Shown: piece by piece, positions 1-8,715 of the stretch
Layout: each line of letters starts with the position of its first letter
Position numbering within the stretch: the stretch's first letter is position 1
Assembly: GCA_035762545.1 (NCBI GenBank)
Contig: DASTOM010000024.1
Location: 284,910-348,909 of the forward strand
Direction: 5' to 3'
Origin: JANQRA01 sp035762545
Lineage (GTDB): Bacteria; Actinomycetota; Acidimicrobiia; Spongiisociales; ZC4RG35
DNA length: 64,000 nucleotides
Notes under the pieces: model-generated
Told to the model about the DNA's origin: nothing
Databases searched by the model: none
Seen by the model: only the letters and a program-made list of their open reading frames with translations
Made by a program: the position numbers and the translations under genes

Positions 1-343
1 GTGTGATCGGGATGACCGTCGCCGGGATGGTCACGATGAGGCTGTTGATGAAGGCGTCGAACATCCCGCCTGACGTCAGGACGTTCACGTAGTTGTCGAT
101 CGTCCAGTCGGTCTGGAACGGGTTGAACAGCGACGTCCACCATCCAGTCGAGCTGCTCTCCGACGAAGGGCGGAACGAGTTCACGAACAACCCGAGAGTC
201 GGGATGGTCCACATGATGACGATCACCACGACAGAGATGCGGACAAACCAACTGACTCGTTCGTTGCTCTCATTAGGCCCGCGACGGTTGCGCCGGGACC
301 TGGTGACTTCCTTGGCCGTCTCTTTGTCCGCTACGACAGTCAT
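1..343 (-). CDS. Carbohydrate ABC transporter permease, MalG type (3' part missing)
   Basis: N-terminal 114 residues of an inner-membrane permease; the rest lies beyond the left edge. It starts at ATG 343 and overlaps the stop of the neighbouring permease by 4 bp (ATGA), so the two are translationally coupled. A basic N-terminus (KETAKEVTRSRRNRR) is followed by a first membrane segment (about residues 31-48) and then a short periplasmic stretch containing FNPFQTDWTIDNYVNVL, which is typical of MalG-class permeases before the core domain. With the upstream MalF-type permease it would form the heterodimeric channel of a sugar importer; the ATPase is probably the MalK-type protein at 7.4 kb. The substrate cannot be read from this fragment. 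Confidence 0.85.
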   Translation of the reverse strand, partial: MTVVADKETAKEVTRSRRNRRGPNESNERVSWFVRISVVVIVIMWTIPTLGLFVNSFRPSSESSSTGWWTSLFNPFQTDWTIDNYVNVLTSGGMFDAFINSLIVTIPATVIPIT

Positions 344-1482
344 GCGCCGATCCCCTGCCTTCTCAGGTTGCGAAGGTTGACCACCATGATCGGAATCACG
401 GCCACCAGCAGGATTACAGCCAGCGTGGCCGCGAATCCGAGGTTCCGGAATCGGAACATCTGCTGATACATCTCGACGGCGATCACCGACGTGTCGAGAT
501 TGCCGCCTGTGGTCACGAAGATCAGGTCGAACACCTTCAGCACGGCGATGGCGATCGTCGTATAAACGACGAGCAGGGCGCCTTTGATCGAAGGGATGGT
601 GATCCTGTAGAAGATCTGACGCTCGGTGGCTCCGTCGATCCGAGCAGCCTCGGTCAGCTCCGTGGGCACTCCCTTGATCGCTGCGGAGAGCACGACCATG
701 GCAAACCCGACCTGGAGCCAGATCATGATCACCATCAGGGCGAAGTTGTTGATCGGGGTCTCGAACAGCCATGGGATGGGTTCGACCTCGGAGATGATCC
801 CCCAGTCGACGAGGAAACCTCCCGCCCATACCCAGAACGAGTTGAGGATCCCGATCTGGGGCTGCCCCGCGGGTTTCCACGCGTACACGAACTGCCAGAT
901 GACAGCGGCGCCGACGAACGAAATCGCTAGCGGCAGGAAGACGAACGACTTCGCCAGCGACTCGAGCTTGATCCGATCGACGAGACCGGCGAACACCAGA
1001 CCGACGACGACCGAGACGATCGGGACGATGAGAAGCCACATCACGTTGTTCCGAAAGATGATGAGCATCTCGGGGTCGGTGAATGCCTGTGAGTAGTTGT
1101 AGAGGGCCCCTTCTCCCTCGGGTACGTCGGTGAAGCTCTGGGCGACGGTGCCGACTGCGGGGTAGATCAGATAGATCCCGACCACCAGGAGGGCGGGGAC
1201 GACGAACAAGTACGGCCGGAGGACGTCGGTGGCCTTGCCGGGAAGGGCCTCGATGATGGTGTTGCCTGCGTAGAAGAGCGCCCAGATGCCGATGACTCCG
1301 ATGACGATGGCGATCAGGGCTTGGAGGAGTTTGGAGACCGTCGGCGAGAGGCCGGCGAACAGGTCGGGTTGGGTGAGAAGCCCGTATCCGTACCACAGAA
1401 CCGCCGCCACGACACCGACTATCAACAAGGCGCGCAGAACTTCGATGCCCTTGCGATTCACGGGTGCAGCTTGTACCGCCAG
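340..1482 (-). CDS. Carbohydrate ABC transporter permease, MalF type
   Basis: Membrane permease of a binding-protein-dependent sugar importer. It has several hydrophobic segments and the EAA-loop region near the C-terminus (ELTEAARIDGATERQIFYRI), the surface that docks on the ATPase. Start choice: the open frame continues upstream to a GTG at 1551, but the only good Shine-Dalgarno (AGGAGG, 1489-1494) sits 6 nt before an in-frame CTG at 1482; a GTG at 1461 is too far from it. I therefore take CTG 1482 (380 residues), with moderate certainty. It lies between the binding protein gene and the MalG-type permease in one operon and resembles the alpha-glucoside (Agl) type of transporter, but that substrate is an inference. 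Confidence 0.88.
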   Translation of the reverse strand: MAVQAAPVNRKGIEVLRALLIVGVVAAVLWYGYGLLTQPDLFAGLSPTVSKLLQALIAIVIGVIGIWALFYAGNTIIEALPGKATDVLRPYLFVVPALLVVGIYLIYPAVGTVAQSFTDVPEGEGALYNYSQAFTDPEMLIIFRNNVMWLLIVPIVSVVVGLVFAGLVDRIKLESLAKSFVFLPLAISFVGAAVIWQFVYAWKPAGQPQIGILNSFWVWAGGFLVDWGIISEVEPIPWLFETPINNFALMVIMIWLQVGFAMVVLSAAIKGVPTELTEAARIDGATERQIFYRITIPSIKGALLVVYTTIAIAVLKVFDLIFVTTGGNLDTSVIAVEMYQQMFRFRNLGFAATLAVILLVAVIPIMVVNLRNLRRQGIGA

Positions 1483-1563
1483 GTCACTCCTCCTCTGTTG
1501 TGCCGGGTTCGCGAGCGGGTCCCGGGTCCTTCGACCCGAGACCCTACTCACTTTGTCAGACCG

Positions 1564-3045
1564 CTAGCCGGGCCAGCTGTCCTCGATTTGCTGGAAGATC
1601 GCCTCGGTGTCCTCACCGTTGGCGGCCACCCAGTCGACCATGCCGGACCAGAAGGAGCCGGCACCGACTTCGGCGGGCATCAAGTCAGATGCGTCGAAGC
1701 CGAGGGTCGTGGCGTTGTTGACGATCTCGGCGAGACCGACGTTCGGGTAGGTGTACCAGTCCGAGGGGACCGTGTTCAGCGGTGACAGGAAGCCACCAGC
1801 CTCGATCCAGGCCTGCGCACCCTCAGGGGTGGCGAGGAACTCGATCAGAGCCTGCACTTCCGGACGATCGTTGAACATCACGAACATGTCGCCCGAACCG
1901 AGCGCAGGAGTACCGAATTCTTCTTCGATCGTCGGGAAGTAGAAGAAGTCGGCATCCTCGCCAGGAACGTTGGGCCACTCGCTGCTCGGAGCCTCCGGGT
2001 TGTCGGCGACGAAGTCACGGTTGGCGCCCCAGAAACCGGGGATCCATGCTGCCTGCTTCTGCATCCAGCACTGTGGTCCGTCCTCGAGGAACATCGGATC
2101 CTGGGTCTCACCGATCCAGGTCGCGTTGATGTAAGTGTTCCCACCGTATGCATAACCGTCGGTGAACCAGATCTGGCTCATGTAGTCGGCGGCCTCGAGC
2201 ACCTCGGGATGGTTGAACGGGATCTCGTGGTTGTACCACTGCTCGTAGATCTCCGGCGGCGCGGTGCGCAGCAGGATGTCCTCCATCCAGTCGGTAGCGA
2301 CCCAGCCGTCAGCTTCCTGGCTCTCGATCGAGATACACCAGGGGCTGCCGTTGCCGTCGGCGACGATCTGATCGCTGAGCGCAATCAGCTCGTCCCAGTT
2401 GGTCGGAACCGTGTAGCCAGCATCGGCGAACGCCTGGACTGGGTACCACACGATCGACTTGACGTCGGTCTTGTAGAACAGGCCATAGAGCGTGTCGTTG
2501 TACTGACCCAGGCTGTAGAAGGCGTCACCGAGATCAGCTTGGAGCTTGTCGGTGTTGATGAACCCGTCGAGAGCGACGAGCTGACCGGCTTCCGCGTACT
2601 GGTGCATCTTGCCCGGCTGGGCAATCTGTGCGATATCGGGGGCGTTGCCACCATCGACCGCTACCTGAAGCGCCGTCTCATAGTCCGGGGTCGGCTGGAA
2701 GTTCACATCGATGCCAGTCGCATCCCTGAAGGGCTGCAACGTCGCTTCGAAGTTCGCTGCCTCGACGGACTCGGGCAACCACTGGGCCCAGATCTCGACC
2801 GAGGTTCCCTCGTACTCGCCGGCCATCGCCGCGTCGAGTGCGGCGAACCCGGTGCCATCGCCCGGTGCCATCGTGGTCCCATCGCCACCGCCTTCGGTGG
2901 TGCTGGTGTCGCCGCCCTCTGTCGTGTCCGGCGCCTCGGTCCCATCAGGGGCCTCGGTGGTGCCTCCGCCTTCGTCCGAAGGACTACAGGCGGCGACCAC
3001 CATCGCCAACACGAGCAACAGCGCCAGCAGGGTTCGGTTTTTCAT
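1564..3045 (-). CDS. Sugar ABC transporter substrate-binding lipoprotein
   Basis: Extracytoplasmic solute-binding protein (family 1), 493 residues. ATG 3045 is preceded by a clear GGAGG. The N-terminus is a lipoprotein signal peptide with lipobox VAAC (Cys20), followed by an acidic, Gly/Thr-rich linker (about residues 21-70) that tethers the binding domain to the membrane. The mature part shows the family hallmarks VEIWAQWLPES, ALQVAVDGGNAPDIAQIAQPG and GGFLSPLNT. The sequence resembles AglE-like alpha-glucoside binding proteins. It lies 22 bp after the ROK kinase gene and before the two permeases. A longer in-frame extension upstream lacks a plausible signal peptide and was dropped. Confidence 0.92.
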   Translation of the reverse strand: MKNRTLLALLLVLAMVVAACSPSDEGGGTTEAPDGTEAPDTTEGGDTSTTEGGGDGTTMAPGDGTGFAALDAAMAGEYEGTSVEIWAQWLPESVEAANFEATLQPFRDATGIDVNFQPTPDYETALQVAVDGGNAPDIAQIAQPGKMHQYAEAGQLVALDGFINTDKLQADLGDAFYSLGQYNDTLYGLFYKTDVKSIVWYPVQAFADAGYTVPTNWDELIALSDQIVADGNGSPWCISIESQEADGWVATDWMEDILLRTAPPEIYEQWYNHEIPFNHPEVLEAADYMSQIWFTDGYAYGGNTYINATWIGETQDPMFLEDGPQCWMQKQAAWIPGFWGANRDFVADNPEAPSSEWPNVPGEDADFFYFPTIEEEFGTPALGSGDMFVMFNDRPEVQALIEFLATPEGAQAWIEAGGFLSPLNTVPSDWYTYPNVGLAEIVNNATTLGFDASDLMPAEVGAGSFWSGMVDWVAANGEDTEAIFQQIEDSWPG

Positions 3046-3067
3046 CCGCTCCTCCTTGTCTGCTTTC

Positions 3068-4027
3068 TCATTGGTTGTTTGCTTGCTTGTCTGCGGGCAG
3101 GTCCCGCCCTTGAAGAATGGAATCGGCCGAGAGGAGGGCCGCACCGCGTGGTCCCGGTGGGTCGGAAGGATCGGCGAGCACCACTTGGTCCGGCCCGAGC
3201 CGTCTGGCCGCCAGTTCCGACGAGGCCGCTCTCGCTGCAACTTCCTCGCGGATCAGTTGTAAGAACGAGTCGCCGGCCGCCGGAACACCTCCGGCGAGGA
3301 CGACCCACTCAGGATCGTAGGCAGCGGAAAGCCATACGAGCGCCGTAGTCAGGTAGCCAGTGATTCGCGACGCCACTTTCCGTGCCGCACGATCGCCAGA
3401 CTCGACCGCGGCAAACAGCGCTGTCGCAGCCGCTGAGGACTCCCCTCGAGGCCAGGCCCGTCCGATGGCTGGGCCGGCGGCCAGGGCCTCGAGACAGCCG
3501 CGCTGGCCACACGGGCAGAGAGGCCCGAGCTCGTCGACGACGACATGGCCGATCTCGCCGGCCATGCCCCCCGCCCCCCGTATCAGTGCGCCGCTGGCAA
3601 CGACGCCGGCAGAGATGCCGGTGCCGATGCTGATCAGCGCCAGGTTGTCAGACACCCGGCCGCTGAGGCCGATCCTCTCCCGCTCACCGAGTACCGCGGC
3701 GCGGACGTCGTTCTCGACAGTCACTGGACGCTCCAGTTGATCGGCGACCGCTCCGGCGAGATCGAACGGCTGGGCGCCGACACCGAGGTTCACCGCGAGG
3801 CTGACGTGGCCGGTATTCCGGTCGACCCTTCCCGGGATGCCGATCCCCACACCATCGAAATCCTTCACGTCGAGCGCCCTGATGGCGTCGACCGCCGTGG
3901 ACACCACCTGGGAGGCACCGACCATTGTGGCAGTCACCCGGTGCCGGGCGATGATCGTTGCGCTGGCGTCGCGGGCGACGACGTCGACCGACGACCCGCC
4001 GATGTCGGCACCGATGGTCACACTCAT
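3068..4027 (-). CDS. ROK-family sugar kinase
   Basis: Cytoplasmic ATP-dependent hexose kinase of the ROK family, 319 residues. The N-terminus carries the phosphate-binding motif GADIGGSSVDVVA (about residues 6-18). The ROK zinc signature is present: GEIGHVVVDELGPLCPCGQRGCLE, read here as the GH histidine plus the CPCG/GC cysteines. ATG 4027 overlaps the stop of the ROK repressor gene (ATGA), so the kinase is coupled to its regulator. It probably phosphorylates the sugar, or a product of it, brought in by the adjacent ABC system. Glucokinase is the default guess; ROK members also use GlcNAc, mannose or fructose. Confidence 0.88.
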   Translation of the reverse strand: MSVTIGADIGGSSVDVVARDASATIIARHRVTATMVGASQVVSTAVDAIRALDVKDFDGVGIGIPGRVDRNTGHVSLAVNLGVGAQPFDLAGAVADQLERPVTVENDVRAAVLGERERIGLSGRVSDNLALISIGTGISAGVVASGALIRGAGGMAGEIGHVVVDELGPLCPCGQRGCLEALAAGPAIGRAWPRGESSAAATALFAAVESGDRAARKVASRITGYLTTALVWLSAAYDPEWVVLAGGVPAAGDSFLQLIREEVAARAASSELAARRLGPDQVVLADPSDPPGPRGAALLSADSILQGRDLPADKQANNQ

Positions 4028-5190
4028 CGCAGCACCGACCCGAGTCGATCGACGATCACCGCTGAGGCCGCACCGGTGAGGACGAGATCCCCTCCGAGTT
4101 GGGTCGACTCGACCTGGATCATCTCCGAGGTCGCAGGCAGTACCCGGGAGGACAACTCCTCCCGCACCGCGTCGACGAGAACGTCGCCGGCGTTTCGTAT
4201 CTCGGGGGCGAGGATCACATGGCTGACATCGAGCGTGGCGACCACCGGAGCGAGGGCAGTGCCTATCGCGCGTCCGGCTGCAGCAAGTGCGTCTTTCACC
4301 GTGGCCTCTCCATAGGACCCGGCGAGTGCGAGCGCGTCCCACGGGTCGGTCTCCACATCGGCGCCGATGCGACGAAGCATCCCCGGCACGCTGGCAATCG
4401 TCTCGAGACAGCCCGAGTGCCCGCAGGTGCAAGGAGGACCTCCGTCACCGAGTCGCACATGCCCGATCTCACCGGCTGCCGAGTGCTGTCCACGGTAGAG
4501 GGCGCCGTCGAGGATCAAGCCGGAACCGACACCTCGTCCCAGCTTCACGAGGATCAGATTGAAGTCCGTCGGGTGTCGGCGGAACTCCGCCAGCGCCGCC
4601 ATCGCCGCGTCGTTGGCTATCGAGACCGGGAAGTCGAATCGAGCCTTGAGCTCGGCCCCGAGATCGAGGCCGTGCCATGCCAGATTCGTGGACTCGAGGA
4701 TCCTGCCGTCTGCGGCCACCACGCCCGGCGACCCGACCCCGATGCCGAGGACGGGGGCGGTTGTCTGCGCCAGGATCTCGTCGATCACCCGAACCGCGAT
4801 TTCGACTGCTTCGCTGCCGGCGGGCTGGGATTCGGACTCGTCAGCCATGGCACGGGCGTGGATCCGTCCTGAGAGATCGACCAATGCTGCCTGGAAGGGT
4901 CGGTGACCCAGGTCGATGGCCACGATGTCGCGGGCTCTTTCGTTGAGAGCGAGGAGGGTCGGCGGTTTTCCACCCGCCGACTCTCCCTGGCCGAGCTCAC
5001 GGAGGAGGTTCTGATCGATGAGCTCAGTGACCAAAGAGGAGACCGCCGCCCGGGAGAGCCCAGTCTGTCGGGCGATCTCGGCCCGGCTGGTGGCTCCCTG
5101 ACCCGAGACGACCTCGAGGGTCGTCTTCAGGTTGTTGCGTCGGGAGTCGTGCTTGGTGGCTTTGGTGTGAAGCCGATCAGCCACGGCCAC
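4024..5190 (-). CDS. ROK-family transcriptional repressor (NagC/XylR type)
   Basis: 388-residue regulator with an N-terminal winged helix-turn-helix (about residues 33-65, containing TSRAEIARQTGLSRAAVSSL) fused to a ROK sugar-binding domain. The ROK part retains GEIGHVRL and the zinc motif CTCGHSGCLE. It is first in the leftward operon, so it most likely represses its own operon and the divergent one and is relieved by a sugar or sugar phosphate. The start is GTG 5190, or GTG 5184. The ROK inverted repeat at 5226-5241 is 36 bp upstream of the start, as expected for autorepression. Confidence 0.88.
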   Translation of the reverse strand: MAVADRLHTKATKHDSRRNNLKTTLEVVSGQGATSRAEIARQTGLSRAAVSSLVTELIDQNLLRELGQGESAGGKPPTLLALNERARDIVAIDLGHRPFQAALVDLSGRIHARAMADESESQPAGSEAVEIAVRVIDEILAQTTAPVLGIGVGSPGVVAADGRILESTNLAWHGLDLGAELKARFDFPVSIANDAAMAALAEFRRHPTDFNLILVKLGRGVGSGLILDGALYRGQHSAAGEIGHVRLGDGGPPCTCGHSGCLETIASVPGMLRRIGADVETDPWDALALAGSYGEATVKDALAAAGRAIGTALAPVVATLDVSHVILAPEIRNAGDVLVDAVREELSSRVLPATSEMIQVESTQLGGDLVLTGAASAVIVDRLGSVLR

Positions 5191-5225
5191 AACTCGCTCT
5201 CACGTATCTCCTCAGAATGAAAGTT

Positions 5226-5241
5226 TTGTGAACTTACAAAG
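5226..5241. promoter_or_regulatory. Candidate ROK repressor operator
   Basis: Perfect inverted repeat TTTGT-N6-ACAAA (TTTGTGAACTTACAAA) in the 112-bp gap between the divergent ROK repressor and second ROK kinase genes. ROK repressors of the XylR/NagC group typically bind AT-rich TTTG/CAAA palindromes. The site stands out in the high-GC background and is placed to control both operons. Confidence 0.6.
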
Positions 5242-5302
5242 TCCACCTGGGGGTTGTCAAGCAGGACTCTCCCCTGAAGCAGACATTTAATGTCACACCT
5301 CG

Positions 5303-6160
5303 ATGGCCATCTATGGAGCCGTGGAACTCGGCGGGACCAAGACCGATGTCGCGTTCGGCACATCTCCGGACGACATCTCCGAGCCGGTTCGGATACCGAC
5401 GACGACTCCGGACGAGACACTGGACGAAGTGCTGGCCATACTGCGTCGCCAGCAGGTCTCAGCGGTGGGAATAGCCAGCTTTGGACCGATGCGTCTCGAC
5501 CCGACCCGCGAGGACTACGGAACCATGCTGGCGACTCCCAAAGCGGGGTGGTCGGGCGCCCAGATCTACCGCGCCTTCGTCCAGGGCTGTGACGTACCCG
5601 TGACCCTGGACACGGATGTGAACGGCGCTGCAGTTGGCGAGGGTCGCTGGGGTGCCGCCCGAGGCATGTCCGATTACGTCTACCTGACCGTGGGCACCGG
5701 GATCGGCGCCGGGATAGTGGTCGACGGCGAGGTGCTGACCGGCGAGCGGCACCCTGAGGCGGGCCACATGCGAGTCAATCGCCTGACCGATGACCCGTAT
5801 CCCGGCGGGTGTCCCTATCACGGTGACTGTCTCGAAGGCATGACCGCGGGTCCTGCTCTGGAGTCGCGATTCGGACGTCCTGAGACATTCGCAGGGAATC
5901 AGTCGATCCTCGATCTCGCGTGCGGATACCTGGCACAGGGACTGGCGAACCTCGTCTACACGGTCGCGCCCGAGCGGATCATCGTCAGTGGGGGGGTCTC
6001 CGCACTGCCAGGTTTCCACGCCAATCTCCGAACGAGATTGGGCATCGCATTGGGGGGCTACCCGGATGAGCCCGACCTCGACCTCCTCGTCTCGCAGGCC
6101 GGGCTGGGACCGCTGTCGGGACTGGCCGGTGCCCTGGCCATGGCGGCGAGAGTCGCCTGA
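5303..6160 (+). CDS. ROK-family fructokinase-like sugar kinase
   Basis: 285-residue cytoplasmic sugar kinase. It has the N-terminal nucleotide motif ELGGTKTDVAFG (about residues 8-19), the DVNGAAVGEGRWG catalytic-region segment, and a zinc-type motif HPEAGHMRVN followed by GGCPYHGDCLEG, which is the arrangement of bacterial fructokinase/mannokinase ROK proteins rather than glucokinases. It is the first gene of the rightward operon, 2 bp before the DUF4032 gene. The start ATG 5303 lacks a clear Shine-Dalgarno and may be close to the transcript 5' end. Confidence 0.85.
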   Translation: MAIYGAVELGGTKTDVAFGTSPDDISEPVRIPTTTPDETLDEVLAILRRQQVSAVGIASFGPMRLDPTREDYGTMLATPKAGWSGAQIYRAFVQGCDVPVTLDTDVNGAAVGEGRWGAARGMSDYVYLTVGTGIGAGIVVDGEVLTGERHPEAGHMRVNRLTDDPYPGGCPYHGDCLEGMTAGPALESRFGRPETFAGNQSILDLACGYLAQGLANLVYTVAPERIIVSGGVSALPGFHANLRTRLGIALGGYPDEPDLDLLVSQAGLGPLSGLAGALAMAARVA

Positions 6161-6162
6161 CC

Positions 6163-7383
6163 ATGGGCACGCCAAACCTCTACGTCAGATCCGATAACCC
6201 CGACTTCCTGGACCTCCCCTGGGAGAGCCGACTCGACGACTGGGAGCACGAGCGTTTGGTCAGCATGCCCACCGGGGTGCACCGTCACCCGGTGGTCTTC
6301 GTCGCCTACGACCAGGGCGTCTACGCGATCAAGGAGCTGTCCCGCCGCCTCGCCGATAACGAGTACCGCGTGCTTCGCTTCCTCGAGGATCAGAGCCACA
6401 GGACGGCCAGACCGGTGGGCCTGGTGGAACGAGACTGGTTGGACCCCCATGACGAGGGGGCCGGTGCTGTGATCACTCGATATGTGGAGCACTCGTTCCC
6501 ATACCGCCGACTCGTCTCCGGTGCCGGTTTCGGAGAGCGGCGCAACCAGATGCTCGATGCCCTCGCCGGGCTCCTGGTCGAACTCCACATGGTCGGTCTG
6601 TACTGGGGTGACTGCTCGCTCTCCAATGTCCTCTACCGCTTCGATGCCGGTGAGATCGAGGCGATCATGATCGACGGAGAGACCTCCGAGCTGCACCCTT
6701 CACTCAGCGACGGGCAACGCCGCGAGGACATCGAGGTGATGAAGGAGAACGTGGCTGGCGAGATGACCGACATCGCAGCCGAGATCGGGGAGGACCTCGA
6801 CACCGCCGACGTTGGTCTCGGAGCGGACATCGAGAGGCGCTACGAAGCCCTGTGGGCCGAACTCACCAGCGAGCTTCTGATCACTCGTGACGACGCCTAC
6901 CGGATCCGGGAGCGGATCGCCCGAATCAACGACCTCGGGTTCTCGGTCGACGACATCGTGATGACACCTGCCGAAGGCGGGAGCTTGGTACGGATGGTCA
7001 CCCACGTCGGAGGTCGAACGTTCAACTCCGACACCCTCCGACAGCGGACCGGTATCGACGCATCAGAGAACCAGGCAAAGCTGATCCTCAGTGACCTCAA
7101 CTACTACCTGGCCAAGCATGGCGACGTGTCCGCCACCGGGAAGAGTGTCGGTACCTTCAAATGGCTCACCGGACGGTACGAGCCGCACGTGAAGCTGATA
7201 GAACAGCGCTGGCACGGAGAAGATCCGATCCAGGGCTACTGCGACTACCTCAATCATCGCATCGCCATGGCCTCCGCCCGGGGCTCGGATGTGGACCCGG
7301 ATGAGGCCTTTGCCTCATGGGAGGCCGCCGGATTTCCCGGTTTCGACCCGAACGGAACCTCTCCCCTGGTGGCAGGCGGCTGA
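6163..7383 (+). CDS. DUF4032 protein with kinase-like N-terminal domain
   Basis: 406-residue cytoplasmic protein. The N-terminal half resembles lipopolysaccharide-kinase/aminoglycoside-phosphotransferase-like folds: a nucleotide-binding Lys in YAIKELSRR, a following Glu-rich helix (DNEYRVLRFLE), a catalytic-loop-like segment LYWGDCSLSNVLY (Asp, Ser, Asn in the D-x-x-x-x-N spacing) and an IDGETSEL segment that could supply the metal-binding Asp. The C-terminal half matches the actinobacterial DUF4032 family in my reading. It sits between a ROK kinase and the MalK ATPase in one operon, so a role in phosphorylating a sugar, lipid or protein linked to this uptake system is plausible. No substrate is known to me. 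Confidence 0.75.
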   Translation: MGTPNLYVRSDNPDFLDLPWESRLDDWEHERLVSMPTGVHRHPVVFVAYDQGVYAIKELSRRLADNEYRVLRFLEDQSHRTARPVGLVERDWLDPHDEGAGAVITRYVEHSFPYRRLVSGAGFGERRNQMLDALAGLLVELHMVGLYWGDCSLSNVLYRFDAGEIEAIMIDGETSELHPSLSDGQRREDIEVMKENVAGEMTDIAAEIGEDLDTADVGLGADIERRYEALWAELTSELLITRDDAYRIRERIARINDLGFSVDDIVMTPAEGGSLVRMVTHVGGRTFNSDTLRQRTGIDASENQAKLILSDLNYYLAKHGDVSATGKSVGTFKWLTGRYEPHVKLIEQRWHGEDPIQGYCDYLNHRIAMASARGSDVDPDEAFASWEAAGFPGFDPNGTSPLVAGG

Positions 7384-7425
7384 ATTTCCACTAAGTTTGC
7401 GCCAGGTTGCTGCGAGGAGGAGCCC

Positions 7426-8655
7426 TTGGCCGAAATCAGAATGGACGATTTGGGGAAGATCTACCCGGATGGCACCCGAGCGGTCGGGCATGTCGACCTC
7501 ACGATCGAGGACGGTGAGTTTCTGGTACTCGTCGGGCCTTCCGGCTGCGGCAAGTCGACGATCCTCCGCATGATCGCAGGTCTCGAAGACATCACCGAGG
7601 GGACCATGACCATCGGCGATCGGGTGGTGAACGATGTCGCCGCCAAAGACCGCGACATCGCCATGGTCTTCCAGAACTACGCCCTGTATCCCCACATGAG
7701 CGTGTTCGACAACATGGCCTTCGGTCTCAAGCTGCGCAAGTTCCCCAAGGAGGAGATCAAGCGACGCGTGTCCGAAGCGGCAGAGATCCTCGAGATCACC
7801 GACTACCTGGAACGCAAGCCCAAGGCCCTGTCCGGTGGCCAGAGACAGCGGGTAGCGATGGGTCGCGCCATCGTCCGCGAGCCCGCCGCCTTCCTCATGG
7901 ACGAACCGCTCTCGAACCTCGACGCCAAACTCCGCGTCCAGATGAGGGCGGAGCTGGAACGTCTACACAACCGGCTCGGGACGACAACCGTCTACGTCAC
8001 CCACGATCAGGTGGAAGCGATGACCCTGGGTGACCGTGTCGCGGTCCTGAGACCAGTGTCTGGGGCGCGTCCTTACAACCTGCAACAGGTCGGGCCCCCT
8101 TCCGAGCTGTACAGCGAGCCGAACAATCTCTTCGTCGCCGGCTTCATCGGTAGCCCGGCGATGAACCTCACCTACGGACACCTCGAGACCGAGGGTGACG
8201 TGGTCTACGCCGTTCTGCCCAACACGAGGCTCAGGGTCGACAAGCCGACCCTCGATGCCCATCCCGGTCTGGAGAACCACACTGGCGAGGAGCTCGTGGT
8301 GGGACTCCGACCCAGCGGGCTCGAGGCAGCCTCGGTGGCTGGACATGACCCGGAGCGGACGCTCGAAGCTCAAGTCGAGGTGACCGAGATGCTCGGGGCC
8401 GACACCTACATCCACTTCACCGTGGACAGGGCTCCGGTGGTCACACCCGACATCGAGGAGCTACTGGCGGACACGGGCCGGGACGCCACCTCACTCGGCG
8501 ACAAGACCAACTTCATCGCCAGGGTGAGCCCTGATCTCAACGTGCACCGCGGCGACACCGTCCAGCTGACGGTGGACTGCGCCAAGCTCCACTTCTTCAA
8601 CCCGAACACGGGTGAGCGAATCGGAGCCAAGCAGCCCGCCGCCGCCAGCGCCTAG
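7426..8655 (+). CDS. Sugar ABC transporter ATPase, MalK/UgpC type
   Basis: 409-residue ATPase energising sugar import. Walker A GPSGCGKST (residues 37-45), signature LSGGQ (135-139), Walker B FLMDE (156-160), D-loop SNLDAK and switch His193 are all intact. The C-terminal ~170 residues form the regulatory OB-fold extension of the MalK/UgpC group. Start TTG 7426 is preceded by GAGGAGG. No permease lies beside it; it probably serves the MalF/MalG pair at 0-1.5 kb, and such multi-task ATPases can serve several importers. It is the last gene of the rightward sugar operon. Confidence 0.92.
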   Translation: MAEIRMDDLGKIYPDGTRAVGHVDLTIEDGEFLVLVGPSGCGKSTILRMIAGLEDITEGTMTIGDRVVNDVAAKDRDIAMVFQNYALYPHMSVFDNMAFGLKLRKFPKEEIKRRVSEAAEILEITDYLERKPKALSGGQRQRVAMGRAIVREPAAFLMDEPLSNLDAKLRVQMRAELERLHNRLGTTTVYVTHDQVEAMTLGDRVAVLRPVSGARPYNLQQVGPPSELYSEPNNLFVAGFIGSPAMNLTYGHLETEGDVVYAVLPNTRLRVDKPTLDAHPGLENHTGEELVVGLRPSGLEAASVAGHDPERTLEAQVEVTEMLGADTYIHFTVDRAPVVTPDIEELLADTGRDATSLGDKTNFIARVSPDLNVHRGDTVQLTVDCAKLHFFNPNTGERIGAKQPAAASA

Positions 8656-8675
8656 TTTTGGCAACCCGGGGTACG

Positions 8676-8695
8676 TCGGCCCATATATGGGCCGA
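8676..8695. terminator. Perfect 20-bp palindrome between convergent genes
   Basis: TCGGCCCATATATGGGCCGA is a perfect palindrome located 20 bp after the ATPase stop and 20 bp before the ligase stop. Its position suggests a bidirectional transcription end. There is no U-tract, so a protein-binding site is an alternative. Confidence 0.45.
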
Positions 8696-8715
8696 ATCCG
8701 CTCATCTAGCGGAGT

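Noticed and set aside
2209..3348. 379-codon open frame opposite the sugar binding protein
   Set aside because: Antisense to the lipoprotein gene, with the composition typical of reversed high-GC coding DNA.
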